Below are positions 54,470 through 64,000 of a DNA stretch of 64,000 bases, piece after piece. Origin of the DNA: Rhodeus uyekii (taxonomy: Eukaryota; Chordata; Actinopteri; Cypriniformes; Acheilognathidae); NCBI GenBank assembly GCA_037043235.1, contig JAWRVZ010000016.1, forward strand, positions 3,323,001 to 3,387,000, in the 5' to 3' direction. Numbering within the stretch: position 1 is the first letter of the stretch; every line of letters begins with the position of its first letter. The notes under the pieces were generated by a model. That model searched no databases. It was not told where the DNA came from and saw nothing but the letters and a program-made list of their open reading frames with translations. The position numbers were made by a program, and so were the translations under genes.

Positions 54470-57165
54470 TCATGATCCAGGATCATAAAAGAATGCCAGA
54501 AACCGTGTCTTCAGCAAAGCTCTGTGTCGGTCGTGTTTGTGGGGAGCTGGTTGATCTGTGTGTGTGAAACAAAAAAATATCTTTCCCTAGCTAGTTTAAA
54601 AAGACAGGGACTTCCACACCTTTATATGGCGAACCAACACTTCCCCTCCCCTCACTAGAGCTGGCAGGGCTACACACCTCTTATATTGCACCTCTTATAA
54701 CTTACACCTCTTATAACTTGTTTGTAGCAGAGCAGTCAATGCTTGAGGACACTGGCTGTACGCTGCATTGCTCTGCTCCCAGGGTTGCGTTCTCAGGGCT
54801 TGGATCCTGCTGTTGCCGAAGGCTAAGCAGCGATCTTTGTTCTGGGATTCGCACAATATAAAAACATTTGGATCTGGCAGCGGGGTTTGAGACGGGCTCT
54901 GCTTTATCTCAGCCCTTACCCGGCAGATCTGTTCCTACGTCTGGATCCAGAGGCACGTTCTAGAGCGGTTTCTTCTGACCAGGTAGGAGCACACTGACGC
55001 TACAACAATCCAGCTCTGAGGAGTTGGACGTGCTAGTGTCGAGGCTGGAGAAGAATTTTCGCCATCTACCTCCCAGGCCTATGAGGAGCTTGTTGAGGTT
55101 GTGAATAGCGTTGTCTCACACTAAGCATTAAAAAAAAAGAAAGTCTGCAGATTTGGCGACTCGGTCTGAGGATCTGTCGTTGAGAGGTTTCAGGGGGCTT
55201 TGTACAGCAGGTGGCGTTCAGGAAGCATCCAGCCGCAGCCGCAGGCTCTGGTCATGTAACTTGAAGTATACTCTGCTGAGGAAAGGGGGCCATAGAACAT
55301 GCACCTTTCTCGGTCAGAGGGTCTGGATGTCCAGCCGTCTCTTCTATGTTCCAAGTGGATGGGCTTTACGGCCCAGTGAGATCTATGTCTTTTTCAAGTA
55401 CATAGTGATGCAAGATCGTGTCTAAACCAGGTCTGAGGAGTGGTTTTTCACCTTCTATTTAAGATGCTCATTCTCACATCCCCATCCATGAAGCTCCGTA
55501 GGTTCACCACTGGGGGGAAGGTGTTCCTGTTTCGGAGGCTTCTTCTTTGGCCTGGCTCTGTCACCCCACATTTCACCCTTTGCTGTGACACAGCGCGTTC
55601 TAAGAACATCCTTTGACGACTGGCCTTCTCCCCAATCGCCAGGCTAGTGGTTCTCTTCTTGCTCTTTTGAAATGTTGGGGTTGAGGCTGGACTTAGAGGA
55701 GTGTGTTTCCTCTGTGTCGATGTCAGCACGGTTACCCCCATGCGCATCGATGCCACCCTTTCAGCCGTCAAGAGATTACAATGGGTCAGGCACCTACTGC
55801 TAGCACTCTCACAGTGCTGGGTCACAGTGCAGCGACTCCCAGTGTTGGTAAGTCAGTCGGCTTGCTGTAACTGGACCCCAGCAGTGGCCGTATCGTATCT
55901 CTGTGTCGTGACGGGTGCGTCCTTTACAGGTGGGGAGAGTGTTGTTACCCAGCAGTGGTGGCCAGAGCCAAAGAGGGGGGTTTCTCAGAGGAGTAACCCC
56001 AGCTTTGTACTATCAAGGTCACGAGGCATACCTACGCACCTTCTATAGTGTAGGAACCCTGGTCTTAGGACCTGTATCGGAGCTCCGTGTCACAACGGAT
56101 ACATCCTTTACGGGTGGGGAGTGATCCTTAGGGGTAACTCCGCCCAAGCGAAGTGTCAATACCCCATACCCTTCCCTAAAAACCGGGGGATCAGGCCGAC
56201 GCTCTCAGGCTCAGCCCTCTGGCATGAGGCCAGATTTGAGGACCGCCTCCTCTGCTAAGAAGGCTATGAGCAGAGGTCCTGACACCAAGTGTGTCAGACC
56301 TCACACTGGCGAGGGGCCATCAACTTTTTGTCCATAATCCGGTATCACGGCGGTGGTCACCTATCATATGGGAGTAGGCATCCTGTCGAGGCAGGTGCCG
56401 AGGCCAGGGGAAAATTGGGGAACTTCCCGCTGTTCTCTGCGGTATCCCCCTCTTTCTTCATGGCCAGGATTCAAGAAGTCATTCCAGTGTGAGCACTGGA
56501 CCCTTATGTCCACTAGGTCTCTCTGTGGCGTAGGTCTGACCAGCTGTTCTTCTGCCGGGACTCTCGAATGGGCCCCGACATCTAAAGTGCTTTGAACAGA
56601 TAGATGCTGAGGCTATCTATCTTGCTTAGGATTCTGACGGATTTCCTTCTCTGTGAAGGTCCGTGCCCACTCCGCTAGGAGCGTGGCTGCCTCTACGGCT
56701 TTCTTGCAGGAATTCCCTTGCTTGCTTCCCTTGTGCTGCAGCGGGCTAGTCCTCCATGCACATATTCCAGAGGTTCTACCAGCTTGACCTCTTCTCCGCT
56801 CCGGGGATGAGGGTGCTCTCATAGTGAGCTGCAACACACCTGCGGCCGGCATCACTGAGGTGGCGTTGACATATTGTTCCCCTAACGTTACATACCTGAC
56901 CCGAAGGTTACATACCTAACCTGAAACAATCTGTTAAACATTCACACACACAGCCAGCATAAACACACTCATTGTTTCACTCTAGTGCTTACTGAAGACT
57001 GCTGCTCCCGGCTTCTGGCACTCCTTTATTCTCCTGGTTCATGACGTCATCATCCCTCGACGTGCATTCACTCTATATTGATCGATTCTATTGTGCTTAA
57101 CAAGACAATCACACTAGACAAGCATTACTATATTGTTTTGATGCAGCGTGAGTTCCCTTGACAGG
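54470..57165 (+). mobile_element. DIRS remnant, plus strand, with right terminal repeat
   Basis: It opens with a DIRS-type left region (GTTGGTGACGTCATGATCC, then a 5' leader). A degenerate gag follows (ELDVLVSRLEKNF near 55025), then RT scraps, an RNase H end with LSRQVPRPGENWG (near 56380-56420), and a recombinase piece with VKVRAHSARSVAAS (near 56655-56700). It ends with a terminal repeat at 57030-57165 that finishes TTCCCTTGACAGGGAACAAC. Frames are broken throughout. Confidence 0.7.
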
Positions 57166-57480
57166 GAACAACAACTGTAGTCTCTTTCCTGAATGAAAAA
57201 CCGAATGATACTAAACAGGAAAAGTCAAGTAAAAGTCAATTCTGAATTAGAAACATAGGACTCTTTTGAATTGGTTATTTTATGTGAATCAGAAATGCAG
57301 CACAACTAATAGTATATTTGTTATGTATTACATGAACTGTTCTGTTCCATGTCACACAATATTGCGTCTTGGAATGATGCTATGGAAAACTTCAATCCTG
57401 ACCCGTGTTTGAAGCACACTCCAATTTTTTATTGGATGGTGACAGCCCATGATGTGACTTTTAACACCAGTCTATATTTA
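57166..57480. other. Unassigned intron sequence
   Basis: No gene recognised. Confidence 0.4.
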
Positions 57481-57636
57481 CATTTTACATTAATGCATTT
57501 GGCAGGCACTTTTATCCAAAGCGACTTACACTCCATTCAAGAAACACATTGAATCAGTTCTTGCTTTCCCTGGGACCGAACCCATGACCTTGGCATTGTA
57601 AGCTCCAATGCTCTACTGGTTGAGCTACAGGAAATC
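57481..57636 (-). mobile_element. tRNA-derived SINE, minus orientation
   Basis: Same family as 13101-13260. On the minus strand it has CTGTAGCTCAACCAGTAGAG (A-box) and GGGTTCGGTCCC (B-box), and ends TTGGATAAAAGTGCCTGCCA, an L2-like 3' tail. The two copies align along their whole length by eye with scattered changes. Confidence 0.78.
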
Positions 57637-60090
57637 CTATATCATATATCATACTATATCATACTCTTTCCATGCCTTATTGAACATTCGGCCATGTATT
57701 ATATTAAAATACAGTATGTGAGCACGGATTAGTGAGAAAATAGATATAAAGTTCTGACCGTTGGCGCATTACAACTTTTTGAGCAGGCTTTAGCTTTACT
57801 TTACACAGAAAATATTGGAAACACTGTTAAAAGGTCATTACTAAAAGAATCATTATCATTACTGCCATTAAGGAATCATAATTAGAACTGGAAATGGTAA
57901 ATTCCTTACAATATTCAGAGAAGATATTTTTCTTGAACGATTCATATTTTGCAAAAGTCTCTCGTTTGAAAGCGTCAAGTTAGTTGCAACTTAAAACTCA
58001 TCTTACCGGGAGTGATGTTCAATGTGAATTTATGTTGGATTCATGCATAGAACCACAGGCGATACATACGTGCAAACGTCTTCCTCCTGCATATAATTAT
58101 TACCATCTCGAAGGTGAGTTCATTATTCAAAACGCAGTTATCAGCAGCATAACCTTGTGCCTGCGGTGTTCGTGATAGACTCCACACTGATCTCATTTGC
58201 TCAGGCTTTGTTTAAAGTGCCAAGTACAGCCTTTAAATATAAATCCATGCTGAAACACTTGAGGTGCTTTAGATATGAATGACCCAAGGTTTCCTTTGAA
58301 TAAATCTCAAGCAGTCATCAGTAAAGCTGCAACTTAATCCCATGTAGCAGTTTTCCATTCAAAGGAATTCCAACTCTGTCCTGCCACATTCAGTCATTTG
58401 CAGTCTCAGTCAGGCAAACTGTTTTGGGGTCTGAACCCGTTTTCAAAGAGGATCCTGGGCTAAGTTGTTATTAATGAGGACAAAGCGCCTGTCGGTGTTA
58501 GTCACAACATGCATCCCGGTGATGGATCAGCCTGGCTCTTCCATTTAGTTTCCTTTCTGCATTGACTAATTCAACTCATTAGTTGTATCTAGCATGAAGT
58601 GAGCCCAGAGGCAAGAAAACAGATGTATGGAAGATATATTATAAGGTTAGCCGAGGTGTTAAATGGAGCTAGTTGGATGATTCTTCAGTGCTTCTCTTAC
58701 GGATGAGTAGGTGAGGGAGGACAGTTTTCGAAGGGTGTTTGAGAGCATAAATTAGAGGTTTGATTATTATGCACCACTGCTGAATCTATTGGCCTAGGTC
58801 TTCAGTATAGTCACAGATGGCATCAGTAACTAACCTCATTGGTGGTTTGAACAATTTTCTCAACACTAATTAATGGAGTTAAATGTTCTCAGAAGAATAA
58901 TGATTTGTCTATGAGCAATAATAGTTTTTTAATGGTATGTATTATTCATTAAGGTTATTGATTCACTTATCAGGTGGTGATTTCTCTCTGTTTGAATTAG
59001 TTTTTAATTTTAACACAGACAATAAAAGTAGGGGTGAAATACCTGCTCTAGCTTTGTATTAATCAAAGCTATAAATCCAGTTTTTGGAAAGAGGCTTTAA
59101 CCACAGTCAAATTATTCACAGTTTTCAACTCTTCAGTAAAGTGGAAAAAAAGAAGGCCAAAGAACATTAATTTGCACAGGATGCTTGTTTCTGGCACCTA
59201 AATTAAACATGATCATGGGATGCCATGGGTTATCATGGGACACATCATTTAGATGGTAGAAATCATTTTCACTACCAAACTGTCTTTTAGTTCACCAGAA
59301 AATATTTAGCATTCAAAGGGATTTATTCTACCTAACAGACCTGTCTAAAACTCCTCGATTAGTCTTTCACAAAAGTCTATGTCACAATGTGAAATACTAG
59401 TGTAATGCAGACCAAAGGCATATGCAAAGAAAAAAGATATGGGGCTTCATGAAGCGAGAGCTAAACTGCTTTGTTTGCTCCTGAGCAATATAACCCAAAA
59501 ATTGTCTTGGAGCACATTTCGAAGAGTACAGCTTCATAAACCTAGGAGAGTACAATGCAGATTACTTACCACTGTGAAATGTTCTGCTCAAGCTGTGCTT
59601 AGAAAAGTTGGTTCCGATCAATCAACTTAATCATCCACTGATATGGTAAAACTGCTGACATTATAAACTCGAATTGTTCATATGTCGAATCATGTTTTCC
59701 CATAAGAAATAATAGAAAACAAATTAATCCGTTCCAGATCCGTAACAATGGAAAAAAATCTATTTTTAATTTTGTTTTTTTAATGGTATAAACACACACA
59801 TACACACACAATTATAGTACATGTATACAGTGTGATACTTGTGTGATATCAAATAAAATCTTGCTTTAATTATGAGTTTTTACAGACAGTAGAGGCAGGT
59901 GTGGAGGAGGGAGGAAGGGTTGGTACGAAGGCACTTGATTACGTATCGTACCTTACACGAACACTACATAAATTAACATAACTTAAAGTACATTTTTTTT
60001 AACTTTTCTATTTTATAGTATTGTTTTGATTTTTTCCAATTTGTTTTCCAATTTCCTTTTGATCACTTTTTGTACCTTTTTCGTTTAGAA
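57637..60090. other. AT-rich intron sequence
   Basis: About 2.4 kb without a credible exon or mobile element. The expected next brinp3 exon is not here. Near its right end, 60057-60083 carries TTTTGATCACTTTTTGTACC, which recurs after the DIRS remnant. Confidence 0.5.
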
Positions 60091-60539
60091 AAACTGTAAT
60101 TCCCTGTCAAGGCGATTGGGAACCCTTCAGTGTATATGTCTCTTGAAGCACAATAAAACCAACGTGCGGGCGTGTACGTCGCCGAGATGACGTCATCACG
60201 TCATGACCAAGGAGTATAAAGGCACGTCACGACCCGGAAGTGGGTTAGCTTTCAGTGTCTTCACAGCGCTCTAAGCTCAACGTGTGTGTGTGTGTGTATG
60301 TATTTGCTGGTACGCGTGCCCCGAGTCTAGTTTAAAAGAAAAGGGATTTCACGTGTGATTGAGAAAAGTGCGCAGATATGGCAAACTTACCAACTGCACC
60401 TTCACTAAGGCTTGGGCACTGCGCCTTCAAGATATCCATGTTCTGAGCCTCATCATGGCTCAGTCATGACAGTTAGCAGTTCGGCATCGAGGTGTCGTTC
60501 TCGCTCACTGGAAGGTGCGGGGGAGGGCTAATCTTACAT

Positions 60540-61440
60540 GGTAAGCGCTCGAGGGCGTCGACTGTGTAGGTTGCCATTCCTGTCTGACAGTCTTCGAGGA
60601 GACTGTTCAGACTCGCGGTTTAGGTCCTGCTGCAGCTGAGGCTCAGCGGCGATCCCTATCGCGGGGACTTCTCAAGGTCCGGAAGCACGCCCTGTGCGGT
60701 TTCTTCCAACTTGAACAACAACAACCCGGCTCTGAGGAGTTAGGTGTTGTATTTACTTTGTGCCATCAGTATGTTAATAACTGCTGTGGTACAGTGGATA
60801 TTGTGTTAGCCTATCATGCTGGAAACCGGGGTTTGAGACCCGGTTGAACACACTTTTTCCAGCACCGAGGTAAATGGGTGAGGAGCATGCACGATCAGCG
60901 CTCGAGGGTACTGATTGTGCAGATTGTTTTGCAAATGAGTTTGCGAACGCTCCGATCCAGCCTGGTGGTTTTCGAGGAAACCGCCCAGGCTAGCGTTCCT
61001 CGTGGTTCCGGTCCCGCTGCGGCTGAGGCCCAGCGGCGGCTGCGATCATGGGGGTTGCAGATGGACTTGTCAGAGGGGTCGGAGACGGGCTTGGCCTTTT
61101 CTCCACCCTTACCTGGCAGGTCTGGCCTCGTTCAGGAACCGGAAGCACGCCCTGTGGCGGTTTCTTCCGACCCTGACGAGGTGATACTTCAGCTATCCAG
61201 CTCAGAGGAACTGGACGTTGTTAGTATCGGCCGCTGATGAGGAGGTCCTACGTGCATGGCGATCCCGCCTGGCGTCTTTTGAGGAAGTCGCTCAAGCTCG
61301 CGGTCCCCGTGGTTCCGGTCCCGCTGTTGCTGAGGCTCAGCGGCTGTCTCGACCATGATACTGCAGCTATCCAGTTCTGAGGAACTGGATGTTGTAAGTG
61401 TCACATTGATGAGGATCTTCCTCACCAGCGATTGGGGCAT
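60540..61440 (+). repeat. Repeated gag modules inside the DIRS remnant
   Basis: Three related units each carry a GAGGAAACCGCCCAGGCT-like block, a GTTCCGGTCCCGCTGC-like block and, later, a CTCTGAGGAACTGGACGTTG-like block. They lie near 60585-60750, 60960-61220 and 61270-61400. The copies differ from one another. Confidence 0.7.
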
Positions 61441-62903
61441 GCGTAGCCAGTGCGTGAGCGCACTGTGCTCGCTGTCGCTCCACTCTCACCTGGCAGTCTC
61501 CTAGGGGACTGCCTGGGCAAGCACCCTTTAACGATTAACTGCGTGCCTGGTGTCCCGAGGGAACCAGGTCATGCACGTTTTAGGAATGGCCAGTCACTCA
61601 CTGAGCAGCTGAGGCTGCTGGGCGTCAAGGCAGAGTTTCCAGTGCTATGCACTCAATCACCTGTACTTGTGTTCCCTTCACTAGTGGCTCGGAACCGTTC
61701 CCATGGGGAGGTTTTGTTGGACACTGTGCTGCGTTGGTATCCCGAGGGAGCCAGGCACTCCGGTCCGAGGCGGGACTCTCTAGTCGCCACCCATACTTCT
61801 GGTGGCACTTTGGAGGTCGCTTCCTCTGAGGAGGGTCTTAGAGCGCTCACTCCAGGTTTCCCCTGCAAGCAGGGCCCTGGAGCGGATGTTTGAGAAATAC
61901 CAGAGGCCAGCCTCGAGAGGCTGGTTACCTTATTGGAGTACGGTTTTGTCCCAATGGGTCCTGCAATAATATCCAGGGTATCTGGATATTATTACAATAT
62001 CCCCCAAGCAGGCTCTGGTTATGGAACAGAAGTGAACGCTCAGCTGGAGTTCCCAGCCAGAGTTTACGGGCTTCGGTCTGGTTCTTCTGTTCAGTCTAGC
62101 TTTTACCCGGCACCTTCAAAGGTTTCTGATTTCAGCAGATTTCATCAATGTTTGGTTGATTCTGGTAGCAGTTTGGCATCGAGATGTCGTTCTTGCTCAC
62201 TGGAAGGAGCTGGGGCTCAGACTGTACGCAAGTAGGAAGGTGTTGTATCCTCATTTGGGAGCCACCTTCCGAAGCGTTGTTGGGATTCTGTGTCGTTGCC
62301 AGCACGGCTTTCACCCGTGCTCATCGACATCATCCCACCAGCAGTCAATAGCAAAAGCTAGACCAATCACTCACTGAGCAGTCGAGACTGCTGGGCATCA
62401 TGGTAACAGCTTCCAGTGCGGTCCACTCGGTCGTCTGTACATGTGGCCCCTTCAGTGGTGGTTCAGAACCAGAAGGTTTTCCCAGAGGAAACCGCTTCCA
62501 CACTATCAAGGTCACGAGGCAATGCCTACGCACCTCAGGTATGTGGGAGCAATTCTGGTTCTCGTCCCATAAAAGGCCCACACTGAGAGCACTCTGTCAC
62601 TGCGTATGCTGTCGACAGATACTTCTCTCATGGGTTTTGGGCGGTCCTGAGGGATCGCTCAGTATAAGGTCTGTTGGACTTTTCTCCCAGACATTAGGGA
62701 CGTCATGCTGTTGTTCAGCTTCACTAGCTTCCCTAGCTCCACGATTTTGGGCTGTGTCTCATCAACGATCTGTTGATCCTTTTCTCAGTCACGGCAGGTA
62801 GCATTCTGGCATCGAGATGTCACTCTCGCTTACATAGCATGCGGACGGCTCGAACGGCCCAAGGTCCATGGGACAGGCACATCTCTCCTGACATATCAAC
62901 GCC

Positions 62904-63581
62904 TTGGAAATGATGGCGCTATGGGCGTTCTTCCCCGACCTCAGAGGCCATCATGTAGTAGTCCGGACTGACAATATGTTGGTGGTCTCCTACTTGAACC
63001 ACCAGGGGGTTTCCGTTCTCGTTGACTTTCCAAGTTGGCGATCAGGATCCTCCTCTGGGCCCAAAGGGAACTGCTCTCTCTTCGAGCGATATATCCCGGG
63101 GGCCCAGAACCTGGGGGCAGACTTCCTGTCGAGGCAGGGGCCGAGGCCCGGGGAGTGGCGACTCCTCACTCAGGTGATGGAGCAGAATTGGGAGAGATTC
63201 GGCCAGGCTCAAGTGGATCTGTTTGCGTCTCGAGAGACGACTCACTGCCCACTCTGGTTCTCCCTTTATCTTCCAGCGCCTCTCGGCCTGGATGCCATGA
63301 GGCAGGGGTGGCCAAATCTACCCCTATATGCCTTTCCCCCCGTAGCTCTGCTTCCAGGGGTTCTGGAGAAAGTTCGACGGGAGAAGGTCCGTCTCACTCT
63401 AGTTGCCCCGCGCTGGCCGGGCAGGGTGTGGTTTTCGGACCTGGTGTCCCTCCTAGACGGCACTCCGTGGGAGATTCCGGTCAGGAGGGACCTCCTGTCC
63501 CAGGCTCACGGGAGGATTTTACATCCTCACCCAGAACTGTGGAAACTATGGGTCTGGCCCCTGAGGGGGCCCAGCTCATAG
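62904..63581 (+). pseudogene. DIRS RNase H to methylase-like segment
   Basis: The longest readable part of this DIRS copy, 225 codons. It contains HHVVVRTDNMLVVSYLNHQG (RNase H), YIPGAQNLGADFLSRQGPRP, QAQVDLFASRETTHCPLWFS and VAPRWPGRVWFSDLVSLLDG, all blocks shared by fish DIRS elements between RT and recombinase. The following reading frame (to 63781) overlaps it and continues into the recombinase N-terminus. There is no upstream intact RT, so the segment is a fossil. Confidence 0.85.
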
Positions 63582-63715
63582 AGTCTGGTCTCTCAACCGA
63601 GGTTGTAGAGACAATTCTCCACTCCAGAGCCCCGTCCACGAGGAAACTGTATGCTCAGAAGTGGAAGATTTTCACTTCTTGGTGTTGCGAAAAGCGGCTG
63701 AACCCAGTTACCTGC

Positions 63716-64000
63716 CAGATATTATTTTTTCGATTTGTATTCTTTACTTTTGATCACTTTTCTTACCCTTTTTTCGCCTGACTACCCTCACTTTCACTTT
63801 CACTTTGCGCAGACCTTTTAACGAAATATCTATGGAGGGACATCTGCTTCTCCTTTATCCACAACAACAGAAGCCTTTCCATCTCTTCATTTATATTCGA
63901 ATATAACTTTGATATAATCGCCACGCCCTTGGAAGGATTACCATTCTTAATAACATCCTTCTGCTTTAGGATGGTACATATGGTGGATGTACTGCGATCA
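63716..64000. other. Sequence after the DIRS break, unassigned
   Basis: Pyrimidine-rich, with TTTTGATCACTTTTCTTACC at 63748-63767 and tandem CTTTCA units near 63790-63805. No gene recognised. Confidence 0.4.

Larger units (their letters stand above)
60092..63715 (+). mobile_element. DIRS retrotransposon remnant, plus strand, truncated in the recombinase
   Basis: It begins with a DIRS left terminal region (TTCCCTGTCAAGGCGATTGG near 60103 and GATGACGTCATCACGTCATG near 60185). A rearranged gag with repeated modules follows (60540-61440), then scraps of RT (near 62170-62240 and 62480-62570), a readable RNase H and methylase-like part (62904-63581), and the N-terminal core-binding part of the tyrosine recombinase (STRKLYAQKWKIFTSWCCEK, 63637-63696). 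The recombinase stops abruptly at about 63715, so the catalytic half and right terminal repeats are missing. Confidence 0.82.

Noticed and set aside
60763..60850. tRNA-like sequence with CCGGG/CCCGG arm around TTTGAGA
   Set aside because: The T-arm looks good, but no acceptor stem pairs and the anticodon loop would read ATC. A related GGGTTTGAGACGGGC motif occurs in nearby DIRS gag sequence (54885), so it is more likely element-derived.
51033..64000. Search for the next brinp3 exon (VTETRTGPLG in relatives)
   Set aside because: I read the plus strand for an acceptor followed by this conserved block and did not find it. I conclude it is beyond the window, not lost, though reading by eye can miss it.
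1..64000. CRISPR arrays, bacterial operons, phage genes or toxin systems
   Set aside because: None seen. Repeats are transposons, microsatellites or duplications, and the host gene has introns.

Overview
The window looks like nuclear DNA from a teleost fish, most probably a cyprinid (carp/goldfish/zebrafish type). It holds spliced coding exons of a vertebrate gene, short AT-rich unique stretches, and dense transposable elements of kinds typical of fish: Ty3/Gypsy 'sushi' chromoviruses, BEL/Pao, DIRS, L2-type LINEs, Tc1 elements, tRNA-derived SINEs and short cyprinid interspersed repeats. No bacterial genes, operons or CRISPR arrays are present. The species assignment is recognition from repeat content, not a search.

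Host gene. The only convincing cellular gene is a brinp3-like gene (BMP/retinoic acid-inducible neural-specific protein 3) on the + strand. Three coding exons splice in frame: 37676-37908, 47102-47292 and 50839-51032. Together they encode the first 206 residues, from the signal peptide into the MACPF-type region. The next expected exon was not found, so the gene runs past the right edge. The 5' flank up to about 37 kb is probably intergenic; everything after 37.9 kb lies in brinp3 introns.

Layout. 1-4139: the 3' part of a sushi-type Gypsy element with an open gag-pol frame, chromodomain and 3' LTR. 4.1-18.6 kb: mostly unique AT-rich DNA with two solo LTRs, a SINE, MITE-like repeats and a broken Tc1 copy. 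18.8-33.0 kb: a nest of minus-strand DIRS remnants, two ERV/Gypsy-like LTRs, and an intact BEL/Pao element (24411-32319) with a 2045-codon open frame, near-identical LTRs and a TTAAG target duplication. 33.0-37.0 kb: Tc1 remnant, solo LTR, L2 fragment, microsatellite and a 114-bp-period duplication. 37.0-51.0 kb: the brinp3 exons; intron 1 carries a very young, internally deleted sushi element (42660-46530; LTRs differ at 1 of 411 positions; GGTGT target duplication) and an L2 fragment. 47.7-49.4 kb: a solo LTR and a Tc1 pseudogene in the second intron. 53.7-57.2 kb and 60.1-63.7 kb: DIRS remnants in the last intron.

The most interesting biology is in the sushi element of brinp3 intron 1. Its presumed transcript start carries nine bases complementary to the primer-binding site just after the LTR, as in Tf1/sushi self-priming. 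It has lost protease and the RT catalytic core, yet its LTRs are almost identical, which suggests supply in trans. Both ends of its coding capacity lie inside LTR sequence. I saw no wholly new system; the findings concern these retroelements and how they are nested.
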